This document shows positions 54,393 through 64,000 of a stretch of DNA of 64,000 nt, piece by piece. The notes beneath the pieces were generated by a model. That model was not told the origin of the DNA. It did not search any database and saw only the letters and a list, made by a program, of their open reading frames with translations. Both the position numbers and the translations under genes were made by a program. Positions within the stretch are counted from its first letter, which is position 1; each line of letters begins with the position of its first letter. This DNA comes from Aureobasidium sp. EXF-3400 (Eukaryota > Ascomycota > Dothideomycetes > Dothideales > Saccotheciaceae), in the NCBI GenBank assembly GCA_024195585.1, contig SWBL01000216.1:23808-87807 (forward strand), read 5' to 3'.

Positions 54393-56811
54393 TTTTCAGT
54401 GCTTAGAATCTTATGAGGATGCATATTTTCAAGGGTTATCATGGCTGTATAAATAGGTAACCAGTATGGCTCGGACCAGTTTATCGCTATAGCGCGTGGC
54501 TTGACCATTGTCCATGATCAGAACTTCGGCATCAGCTACAGCAAGGACTTTGTCCGCATCTGGTGATTCAGCTCCGTGACTTACAACATGTTCCTCTGCA
54601 TGCGCGGGATTCCAATGCGCGTGTGCTTGCAGACGGGTCGTAGTGCTTGCATGCGGTAAACCAGAAGCTTTCCAAAAGCTTATGTGACTGAAGAAGTCTA
54701 GGCATCAAGCACTGTACCTGACCCAAGCTGAGAGAAGTACCACTGTACTTATCAGGACTCAACTCCGTCCCACAAGCTGACCGCCATACCGTATCGAGCT
54801 TGACCTTTGAGGCGTTTACCACAAACTCAGTAATCCAGATGCGTGTTGCCACATTAGGTCCTCGCGCTAAGTCTGCTTGGGCTAGTCATTGTTCATTGCT
54901 GTTCGATGCGTGGCTCGAGTCCCAGGGAATCTTCTGCACAACCTGATGTACGATGTCTGTAATCATATCACACTCTGGCAGGTCAAACTTCCGGTCAGTA
55001 TGGTCAAATTACAAGCACGCTCGCCCCAAAAGCGAAAAATGGAATACATTCACTCAAACTTTCGGTCGGGCATCTGGGCGCAAAAGAGCGCGACTCAATC
55101 GCCCTACAACGGATTGGGTTAGAGATCCAAGTGCGCCACGAACAATTTAACCTCTGACTGTTCCGTGAACAGTGAACAGAGAACACATTCTTCCACGGCG
55201 AGCATAACAGACTTCTTTCAGCTGAGGCTGAGGGTCCGCGGCAGGCGTGGGCGAGATATTGGTGGCCATCTATAGCAGCCGAGGTAGACACGATCTGCAT
55301 CACGTGGCTGGCGTCGATGGTGAAGGGTGTCGTAGGCTCGCAGGGAATTTGGTTAGAGATCACCAGAGATCAGGTTTTCGATAGATGAGGGGATACACAA
55401 TGTATCATGGCCCTTGAAACTGACTCGCATCGAATGCCTCCAGTCTTCGCTACACTCAAAGAAGTAGCGACAGCATCGAACATAGATCCGCGGCCCTGAG
55501 TTCGGCTCCCCGCTCCGTCGCTGTCGGCGACGGTAGATGATCTCTTTACTACGGTAGGCTTCTGGACTGCAATCACAGGTAGAAGTGTTTTACTCATCGT
55601 GAGAGTTGGGATGGCCTTAGTAACCAGTCCAATATCGGATATTCTCTGCTAGGGAGGCTTCTCAAGTTTCTTTTGTTTACCTGTGCCTCTTGCGGAAGTT
55701 TCCATACACGGCCCACTCCAGATCAACGCGACCGGTCTTCAAGCAGGCCTTGTTGCTGTGGTTTTGAGAGCGGTCCTTTGTACATGGATCACTTTGGCGA
55801 AAAGGCCGAGAGACAAGACTTGAATGACCAATCTCACAACGATCAAAGCCTTGCGTATCTTAGCCGGTACTACCATATGCGCTTGCTCTTGCGGCGTAGC
55901 TAACGAATTCCACTGTTGCAACAAGCGTCAGTCAGTAGGCTGGGTCGAGCAGAACAAGAGAGTGGACAACGTCACTGAAGCACGTGCGACACAGAGGAAC
56001 ACGGAACCAGGTTTGTGCTTTGCGAGTTCTAAAGCTGTCGAAAAAGATCGCAATAATACGTAGGAGGACGAAGATGACTGCTCCCAGGAGCGAGAAAACA
56101 TCTTTTCAGAGGTAATAGTCTACACAATCAGGCAATAGCATAGCCACTGAGCGAGAGAAAAGCAATCGCAAATTTCTCAGAGTGTACAATCAGTAGTTCA
56201 AGCAAAGTCTTAGACATGCTGTGCAAGAGAACTGGATCTATTGCTCCGAGCATCCATCTCGTATGGATCTGTGACACCGAGGCAGTCTCTGAGCAGCTGC
56301 GTCTTCCATATCTACTGGTTCAGAACTCTAGCATATGCGAAGCACATATTTGGATCAGCCGCTGTATCACGCATCATCTCGCCTAGCTAGATACCTCGTA
56401 CCCTTCTCCGTCCACTCCTCGACAGTGGCTTTCCAGACCATAATAACCGCACGACGTTGACACTGATTGTAACTCAGCAATAGGTATTCATCAATCAAAG
56501 CCGTCCGATTACGACACGATCGAGACAATGGTCGTGAAGGAGCTTGTGGCAAGATAGAAGAAAAGTATTCCGGTGGCCACACGCGAAATACTGCGCTCGA
56601 GACGGCGGAAGCCTGGGTTTCGACTAGATCACAAGGTGGACGACTATTGTACCAACTCTAGTGGTTTTGCAATGGTTCCCGAGGCTGAATGTTGCCATTG
56701 GAAGACTAAGAGCTATACAAACGATAGAACAGGGATCCTCTACCATCACTTACAAGAACAAACAAGCCGAGTTCCATCAATCCATCTTCATTGAGTCAGT
56801 GTTAGCTAAAA
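54393..56811. other. Gene-poor region with possible RTA1-like remnant
   Basis: 2.4 kb. On the minus strand between about 56120 and 55740 there are fragments resembling the membrane segments of RTA1-family lipid-translocating proteins: FVLLRIIAIFFDSFRTRKAQ, then VEFVSYAARAS, then KIRKALIVVRLVIQVLSLGL in another frame. They are broken by stops and frame changes, so at best a decayed gene. Another minus-strand frame at 55597-55370 starts with ATG but shows no domain. No intact gene called. Confidence 0.3.
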
Positions 56812-58749
56812 TCATGCTGGCACCTTGATTCCGTCCTCACCAATCTCTTTCTGCTTCCTGTGCTCGAGCACCATCCTCTCCTGGTGCACAGCGACGTGAT
56901 TGTTCATGAGATGACCAGGATCGCGAACAAAGTAAGCTGCGACCAAAGCGATCACGCCGAACGGGATGGTGCAGTAATATACGAGTCGGAAGGCGTCTCC
57001 GTAAGTGTTCTTGAATGCAGCGGCGGTGGCTTCTTCGACCGCTGCGGTAATTCCGGGAACGCTCTTCAGCACTCCTGGGACACCGACCGCGTTCTCAATG
57101 ACTGCAGGGATGAGCTTGCCGAGATTCGCTGGGTTGAAGCCGGAGCCGATAGCAGCGCCTGCGATGTTCTTGGCCAAGTGCTTGTTCAGACTCGAAGCGA
57201 GGATGGTAGAGAAGACTGCGTTTCCGACGGATCCTCCTGCACTGCGGAATGTACCAAGCAGACCAGCGGTGGTTCCCAACTCCTCTGGTGGGACGAACAG
57301 TCCAGATGCGACCAGTGAGAGAAGAGTCATCCAGGTAAAGGCGCTTTGTCCAAACATGGGTAGAATCATGTAGCCGATCTTGTTGTTGGGAACCACAGCA
57401 GCGTAAGACGCGGTGAAGATTGTCTGGACGAGAATAGCGGCGAATACTTGGTATCGCACATGCTTGATCTTGTGAATTAAGCTGGGCAAGATCCAACCTC
57501 CGATAACACCCGAGACGTTTCCTGGAATGGAGATGATACCGATCTCGGTAAGGTTGTTGGTGAATATGTAGAGAGTACCCTGGCTAGACAACGCGATCAT
57601 GGATTGCCAGATCATGCCGCAGACGAACAGGATGATAAGATAGACTGAGAATTCGCCGAACATGCGAAAGAGATGAAGAGGAAAGATGGGCTTCTTTGGA
57701 CAGGTGAAGTCGTAGATGAATGCCGAGATGAAGACAACGCCACCGACGGTGATGGTCGCTGCGACCATTGGCACGGAGTAGGTGGTACGTCCAAGATATG
57801 CGATACCGACGAGGAAGACGACAAGACCGGCAGTGAAGAGACCAAGACCGACAAAATCCAGCTCTTTGAATTCCTGCCATCTAGATCGCTCATAATCTCC
57901 TTGTGGGTGAGATGGCGGATAGTATGAGAAATAAGTGCCGATAAGCACGAGACCTGCGTAGATGATACTGATGTAGTAACACCATCTCCAGGTAGACTTG
58001 AGATAGAGCTGGGTCGCGATGTAGCCGGAGAGTACTGTACAACCATTAGTAACAAATAAAGCAACGCAGATCGATATACTCACCACCCCAAGGAATCGTG
58101 ATACAGAACTCCGTCCATGCTAGACCTATGCCACTGTCTTACGTCAGTATGTATTCCTTGGTGTAAACATCTAGCAAAGTTTCGTACCGGTACTTATTCG
58201 GGAGCAACTCTGCAATACCTGCATAGGAAACCAGGATGCAACCGGCACCGAAGCCGATCAAAGAACTTCCTGCAGCGACGATACGAACAGTACCTGCTGT
58301 AGCAGAGACGATCTGGCCTACGGTCAGTGGTCGAATCGTGAGTAGAGCGGTGCGATGAACTCACGGCACCGACGAGGACGAGCATTTGACCAAACATGAC
58401 GACCCATCGGCGTCCAAAGATATCACTTAGCGCACCGGCGATGGCGAAAGAGACAGCGGCACCGATGGACCAGCCGCCAGGAATCCAGGCAATATCCTCA
58501 AGACCATCTAGAGACATGCCGATCTGGGCGATGATCTGTGAAGGCATCACGAAGCCTGAAGCGATGGCAGGAACAAATGAGAGACCTAGGAACTGCCAAC
58601 AGTCAGCGAGATCAAACTTTGAGTCACTTCCAAAGACTCACAAACACTGCCAATATAGTCGAGAGAGCGACTTTTGGATGTGCTTCCTGACTCTCAGCCT
58701 CTTCGACTCTTTCGGTGTGCATCGTTTCGGTCTTGCTGGACCCGGACAT
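56812..58749 (-). CDS. MFS efflux pump, TRI12 family
   Basis: Five exons on the minus strand: 58749-58642, 58592-58365, 58312-58188, 58133-58084, 58034-56812; 577 residues, 14-helix type. Marks of the family: IAWIPGGWSIGAAVSFAIAG, LSDIFGRRWVVMFG (cytosolic loop 2), YRGIGLAWTEFCITIPWG (spliced across two introns), and a late VPPEELGTTAGLLGTFRSAG with SVGNAVFSTILAS. TRI12-type carriers export trichothecenes and other toxic or iron-chelating compounds, giving self-protection. Here no biosynthetic core enzyme (PKS, NRPS, terpene synthase) is visible, so a general detoxifying role is as likely. The promoter carries a tandem duplication. Confidence 0.9.
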
Positions 58750-59899
58750 AGTCAGGGCGCAAGAGGAAAGAGAAAGTAGGATGAAATGAATAGTAGACTC
58801 AAAACCAGACAGACAGTTCACGAAGATTGATCTGGGGTTGTGCAACGAGATCTGGGGACCCCATGGGGTTAAGTACCCGAGGATCACAGAACAAGGAGTA
58901 TTCCCTCGGTCAGCAGAATAGCCACGGCTATCACCAACTGTTTTGCTCTCGCACGATAGCTCCTGGTCGGCAAGACGAATTGGACAAGGTGTCGAGGTTT
59001 GAGACGATCAAATGTTGCGGCAGTTGAAATAAGCATCCAGAACGAACCTCACGTGAAGGGGTCTTGTCTCATAGCGCGTCGGCAAGACATATCGAGTAAG
59101 GCGTTGAACTTTGTGGCAGTCATGGTTTTTGCGGCAGTTTATATAAGCAGCCAAGAACACATGTGAATTTCAAATTTGGGGACTTCTTGACGACGTCGGA
59201 TACGAGATTCGAGGCGACCAGAGGCCTGGGAGGCCTGGAGGATCAAATGTGGCACAAGTCGTTCATGAGGACGACTGCCGGGAAAAGCCAAATTGGGACG
59301 CGCCGTGTATATACGGATAGGAATGGAGATCGATGCTCTGATCAACGGCAAACGAACCGCGGTCATCGCTCATGTACAATGCGGGTGAACATTATATCAG
59401 GCGGCCGATGCGCAGTTTCGATATGGACGCTGAAGATGCTCTTGTGTACTGCGTGTATGAAGCAGGTAATGCTCAGTGTCATTTAGCTCACAGAGGTCGG
59501 CGAGCCGAAGATGTGGGGCTGGGGCCCGTTCCGCAAGGCCCGCGATAGTCGCTTTGCCTAATTCAGCTATACCGCTTCATCATCTTATGTTGTTACCCTC
59601 ATTCTAGGCACCTATACGGCTTCGTACGCGGTATGTATTGACTCAAATAAGGATGTTTGCGAAGATGATCAGTGTGAGCTACAGGATATGACCTTTCATT
59701 TCGTCGGCGGAGTTAACGTCTTGCTTCCCAGGACATCGCGTTAGAGCTATAATCAGAAACTTTTACACATTAAATTGCCACGGTCAGCAGTTCCGATACC
59801 ATGTGATCTGTGAATCCTGCTACGTCGCGACAGATGCTGGGTACCACATAGCAAGTGGTGCCAGTAAGGTGTAGAACTCGATGAGTGGAGACAGATACT
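58750..59899. other. Intergenic region upstream of TRI12-type gene
   Basis: 1.15 kb with no coding sequence I can support. It contains a degenerate duplication at 58961-59167, with a TATATAA motif in its distal copy. Confidence 0.5.
58961..59167. repeat. Degenerate tandem duplication in the efflux pump upstream region
   Basis: Two copies of about 95 bp, 58961-59057 and 59073-59167, offset 112 bp. Both run from gtcggcaagac through gcggcagtt.ataagca.cca.gaac to cac.tgaa. The distal copy holds tttatataagc, which reads as TATATAAA toward the pump gene; the proximal copy has lost it. Confidence 0.65.
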
Positions 59900-60805
59900 T
59901 CAAGGGTCAGGCTGATGCTCGACCTTCAACGCTGCAGCTTTTTCCTCCAGCAAGTCCAGTCCTCCATCGTTTGACGTAGTTACTTGTGCAATACCAGTCT
60001 TATCGCCGAAAGCTTGTGCAATCTCTTCCAACGTTTTTCTTCTTGTCTCGATGAAGAAGAAGTATACCACAAACCAGAAGCAGGCCACGCAAGCAACAAA
60101 AACGTAGTAGTAGTTCTCATGGATGGTAGCGAATGCTTTCGGTCCAGCTTGTGTGATGCCAACGTTCACGATAAAGTGAGATGCACAGGCGACGCCCATG
60201 ACCTTCGAGCGGATAGCTGTGGGCAGGATCTCGGCTCCTTATAGCCAGCTAGTGCTGTTGATCATCGAGTAATAGGCTATGACAAAAAAGTAGATGCCCA
60301 GAATCGCAAGACCTTTTCGAACACGATTGTCAGTGTGCTGGAATTCGCGTTGCATGACTTCTGCGTAGATCTCGATGAGCGCAACACAAGCGAGACCTGT
60401 GAGTAGCATCGGACGTCGTCCCCATCTGTCCGATAGGAGCTTTACGGCCAGTATGTTCGAAATGAAGGCGATAGTGCCGTAAGCTACAGAAAGGGCTAGC
60501 ACCTCTTTGCTTCCCATGCTAAGTGACTTGTACAGTGTCGATTGATAGTACTGTATGACATCGACACCAGTCAGACTTGTCATGGTCTGAACATCGATTG
60601 AGACCATGACACGATGGCGATACAGGCGGAAAGCTTGCGCGTAAGTTATGTTCTCTGCTTCAGACTCTGCTTGGACTTGGTCCACCAATATATCGAATTT
60701 CTAAGTTCCCGGCGATGTGTACGAGAGGCGATGAATCTTCATGTATGCTGAGCGAGCGTCATCAAGCTTGTGCTGCTTGATCAGATGACGAGGCGAGCCT
60801 GGCAT
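59900..60805 (-). pseudogene. Decayed MFS sugar transporter, C-terminal half
   Basis: One continuous minus-strand frame covers the second half of a sugar-porter protein: MPGSPRHLIKQHKLDDARSA (PESPR-like motif), LTGVDVIQYYQSTLYKSL, LSDRWGRRPMLLTG, INSTSWL, GAEILPTAIRSKVMG and ETRRKTLEEIAQAFGDKT. It is broken by TAG at 60701-60703 and TAA at 60239-60241, both in the same frame with coding sequence on each side. The N-terminal six helices are missing upstream. The TAG is consistent with C-to-T change of CAG in a CpA context. The frame is otherwise intact over about 900 bp, so inactivation is recent or the stops arose by a few hits. Confidence 0.8.
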
Positions 60806-61674
60806 GAATGTGCATAGGTCCAAGTAAATTTGTGAGCATTAGATATAAGGACGAAAGTCTTCCTGGTCAGATAAACTCAACAACTGTTCGCATTGAGCTT
60901 TCTTGTTCAAGATGTGGTATACGTCAGCCATCATCTTTGCCTTCCAAGCAGCCCAAGGGCCACTGCTGTGTTCGCGGACGTCCACTCAGACACCCTTCTC
61001 TGGAAATTTCGTCCTGCAATCAATTACAACGACACTCTTTACGCCGGCTGGATCAGATTCCTAACATCACCAACATCGAGGTCTATAATGGCATCAGTCT
61101 CAACAGCACCTACGCTCATCACCCGATACTGTATTCCCGAGGAAAAGATGGAAGACAGGTCTATCTGATTCACACCTCATCAGTCCATGATGAAGACATC
61201 ATGGGGCAAAATGTCTAGTCGGGTATTTCAGAAGATGGTGGCTACAGCTGGTCTAAAGATCGCGATATCCTTCCGCCTGCCATGCTGCCCAATCAGACTG
61301 CCGCGCAGACCTTTAAGTACTAGTGCGACTGCAACATTTAGCAACGAGCTTTCTAGTCCCCTCTCGGGAGAAGTTAGTCTTAATATACCATGCGCCGGCT
61401 AAGGAGAGGTTTAGGTGGCCTGTGCGCGAACATCGAAACATAGAATTTGACGGGCGTCGGGCGCGCGAGGTAGGTCTCTTGACAACGTGCGAATAAACCC
61501 CATAATGTTTTTTGATAATATTGTAGAACGCATCAATGCGACAAACTTTTGTTTACTGAGTATGTCTGTATCTGTCGTGGTTGTCGAGTTATGTACAGGT
61601 TGGTCGCCGCACTAGGGAGTGGTCGCTTCGCGAGGCGGCCATTAGGGTCCTTAGGGTCCAACCAATCAGCAAAC
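60806..61674. other. Transition zone before the repeat block
   Basis: No gene seen. Composition is normal until about 61670, where the 192-bp repeats begin. The missing first half of the decayed transporter is not recognisable here. Confidence 0.5.
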
Positions 61675-62187
61675 GAGCTATACGGACCATGAATTTCCCA
61701 GCCATAAGCCATCCGGACTATGAATTTCCTAGCCATACAACCAATGCGCTACAACTATAGGTTTTTAGAGGACGTTTATATGGAGGAAGTTATAGCGTAT
61801 ACTTAGAAGAGGTAACTTGCGTTCTTTTAAGTTAAGTAGATAGTGTTTTAAGTATCTTACTACTATAAGCTATATAGACTATAGATTTCCTAGCTATAAG
61901 CCATCTAGACTATGAATTTCCTAGCTATATAACCAATATGCTATAACTATAGGTTTTTAGAGGATGTTTATATAGAGGAAGTTATAGCGTATACTTAGAA
62001 GAGGTAACTTACGTTCTTTTAAATTAAGTAGATAGTGTTTTAAGTATCTTGCTACTATAAGCTATATAGACTATAGATTTCCTAGCTATAAGCTATCTAG
62101 ACTATAAATTTCCTAGCTATATAACTAATACGCTATAACTATAGGTTTTTAGAGGACGTTTATATAGAGTAAGTTATAGCGTATACT
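61675..62187. repeat. 192-bp tandem repeats with stepwise RIP-like decay
   Basis: Copies at 61675-61866, 61867-62058 and 62059 to about 62187 (partial), exact 192-bp spacing. Each contains two sub-repeats of about 33 bp around gactatgaatttcctagc. Differences among copies are nearly all C-to-T or G-to-A: cgctacaact becomes tgctataact, tatggagg becomes tatagagg, accaat becomes actaat. The copy next to normal DNA keeps most C and G; the copies nearer the AT-rich block keep least. Confidence 0.9.
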
Positions 62188-63905
62188 TATAGGAAGTAAA
62201 TAAAAGGTTTTTTTATTAATTAGTTACTAGTATAAATACCTTAATGTTACTTACTTATATTACGCGTTTTTAGATATTAATTCTATTATTATACCTAACT
62301 AGGTAGACTGCTTCTATATATAGAACTTCCCTATCTATTTAATAGAATATGCTAGAAGATTAAAAGACATATTCTAGAAATAATATAGTGTACTAGAATT
62401 AGTTATATAAAAATAGAATTGCTAAAAACTCTTAAGAGTATATAGATAGGGTTATATAACTAGTAAATATAGCTAGTTACTAAGACTACATTTCTACTAG
62501 GCTAGCCCTATTAAAATAAACTTCTTTTTATATCTACTAGAATAGACTAGTATAATGCTCTATATCTTATATATAGCTAGGAAATACGCTACTAAAAAGG
62601 AAGTAAAAGTAGCTACGCTTCGCCTCTAAAATAGGCGCTATAATAGTAATAATATTATATAACTATATAGTTATCTATTAAAATATAGCTTAAGGGCTAA
62701 AGCATTAGCTATAAAAATCGAGAACTAAAGACTTTAGTAATAAAGGAATAAAGAGGAAGTACTAATGCTTTAAGAAGAGTCTCTTAGTTAGGTAATAAGT
62801 ATAGTATAGCTAGAGAGACACTTCTATAAGTATATAAATATAGAGGAAGTAAGACTTATAAAGAATGTAAAGGTATATAAGAGCTATTATAAGTTAAAGT
62901 ACGCTATTATATATTAAGAAGCTATTGCTAAATTATTATAAGACTAGTAGTAAGATAAGAACTATAATAAGTATATAGAGAAAGGTAAAAGTTATAGAGG
63001 ATATATATAAGAATATAACTACTATAAAGTAGATACTAACTAGAACTAGCTACCTATAGAAGAGGCTATTACTTAATTATTTATAGCTTCTCTAGTACTA
63101 TAAAGTTAAAGGAGCAATATTATAAAGTATAGGTAATAAAGGGAGTATACTTATAAAATCCCTTAATTAAGATATATAAAGTAATAACTTTTAAGCTATT
63201 ATAGCTAGCTTATATCTAAGCTAAGTATTAAATTATTACCTTATTATACCTCTAAAGAAGTATAATAATAAGGATAAGCGAATTATAGTAAGAAATATAT
63301 AATAGTAAGAGTAACGTATCCTATAGTAAGCTAAAACGTCTATAAATTTAGAAGTATTAGTTACTCTAAAATAAGGCTATCTAGTAAAATATAATAGTAC
63401 TACTAAAGTAAATATAGCTTAGAATAAGAAGTAATAGCTTAAATAATAGAGCGCTACTACTACTTTATAGAAGGTAATAAATACTTCTATATAATCGAGT
63501 AATGCTATAATAGATAACTAGTAACTAGCGATAAAGGCATAAGATATATAAGACTTCCTAGTTAACTAGCTTAAGGATTTATTACTTACTAGTATTAGAA
63601 TAAGTAATAAGACTTAGAAGAACTAGGCTAATAGACTATAATAACCTCTTATTAGAGGTAGCCCTTATAAGGGAAGCTTAAACCTTCTTACTATTACATC
63701 TAATATAATATAGCCTAAGCTACTATAGTAGACTAAGACTACTAATTAGGTTAGTATACTAATAGATATTAATATCGATATTAATATCTAGGTTAAAGCC
63801 TATACTTAGGCTAATACTTAAGCTAAAGCTATAGCTTAATCTATAACCTAAACCTTAGACGAACGCCTTACTACTATATAAGAAGAGGCGCCTATACGTA
63901 ATACG
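62188..63905. mobile_element. AT-rich block, probably a RIP-degraded repeat or transposon
   Basis: About 1.7 kb of very AT-rich sequence, dominated by TA dinucleotides with CA and TG almost absent, while CG dinucleotides survive in scattered places (acgcgttt, tcgcctc). This is the footprint of RIP on duplicated DNA. All frames are full of TAA and TAG. At the right edge sequence turns normal abruptly near 63905, where a short frame (LTAEQKEMRARRLFLLSSL) appears, possibly the less mutated part of the element's own gene or ordinary flank. The element class cannot be read. Confidence 0.75.
63765..63788. repeat. Perfect 24-bp palindrome
   Basis: The 12-mer GATATTAATATC occurs twice in direct succession and is itself self-complementary, making a perfect 24-bp palindrome in the AT-rich block. 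It may be only a product of low complexity. Confidence 0.8.
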
Positions 63906-64000
63906 CTAACAGCAGAACAAAAGGAGATGAGGGCTCGTCGGCTTTTCTTACTTTCTTCGCTCTAGTACGTGATTGGCTAGGATCTGTGGGGAAACTTCAA

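Noticed and set aside
55004..55363. Minus-strand frame of 119 codons
   Set aside because: No domain, no homologous pattern, and overlapping frames of similar length.
61642..61656. Two TTAGGG motifs 9 bp apart
   Set aside because: Part of a short ttagggtcc doublet, not a telomeric array.
1..63999. tRNA genes, CRISPR arrays and operon-type features
   Set aside because: No B-box with flanking stem was found by eye, there are no spaced direct repeats of CRISPR type, and the genome is eukaryotic.

Overview
The window reads as nuclear DNA of a filamentous ascomycete (Pezizomycotina). Genes have short GT-AG introns (mostly 50-65 nt), a single-chain urease of about 837 residues, a group III hybrid histidine kinase, a Kin4-type kinase, a UstYa-family protein and a Zn2Cys6 regulator. 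The right end is an AT-rich block with CpA-to-TpA decay typical of repeat-induced point mutation (RIP). A Dothideomycete would fit, but the sequence alone does not fix the class. I joined exons by reading frame and splice phase. In every multi-exon model the phases close on one frame, apart from a defect noted in the Zn2Cys6 gene.

Left part, 1-25 kb, is mostly housekeeping and growth. It holds the 3' end of the osmosensing histidine kinase, a deaminase-like protein, COP9 signalosome subunit 7, a secreted GH43 hydrolase with a duplicated upstream block, a GPI-anchored wall protein, the Kin4-like kinase, a 3.2 kb gene-free stretch, urease, 3-isopropylmalate dehydrogenase (convergent with urease) and a myo-inositol-type transporter.

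Middle part, 25-41 kb, is metabolic and accessory. It holds an atypical bZIP protein, an extended SDR reductase divergent from a cis-CaaD-like tautomerase, a flavin monooxygenase, a low-affinity iron permease, a small disordered protein, a second extended SDR and a dicarboxylic-amino-acid-type permease with an 11-nt microexon.

Right part, 41-61 kb, is rich in secreted and detoxifying functions. A tannase, a Zn2Cys6 regulator, a phenol 2-monooxygenase-type flavoenzyme and a classical SDR lie side by side and could handle plant phenolics. Next come two secreted proteins with PAN/apple-like ends flanking a UstYa-family oxidase, then a TRI12-type efflux pump. After the pump lies a sugar transporter remnant with two in-frame stops, then 192-bp tandem repeats and about 1.7 kb of RIP-like AT-rich DNA running almost to the window end. 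The gradient from housekeeping genes to accessory genes to decayed repeats suggests approach to a repeat-rich compartment.

I found no tRNA, rRNA, CRISPR or organelle sequence. The observations most worth a second look are:
- the duplicated block before the GH43 gene, with a conserved cysteine-rich antisense frame;
- the damaged zinc cluster inside the candidate phenolic cluster;
- the bZIP with Leu in place of the invariant Asn;
- the 11-nt microexon beside an intronic minisatellite;
- the RIP gradient across the 192-bp repeats.
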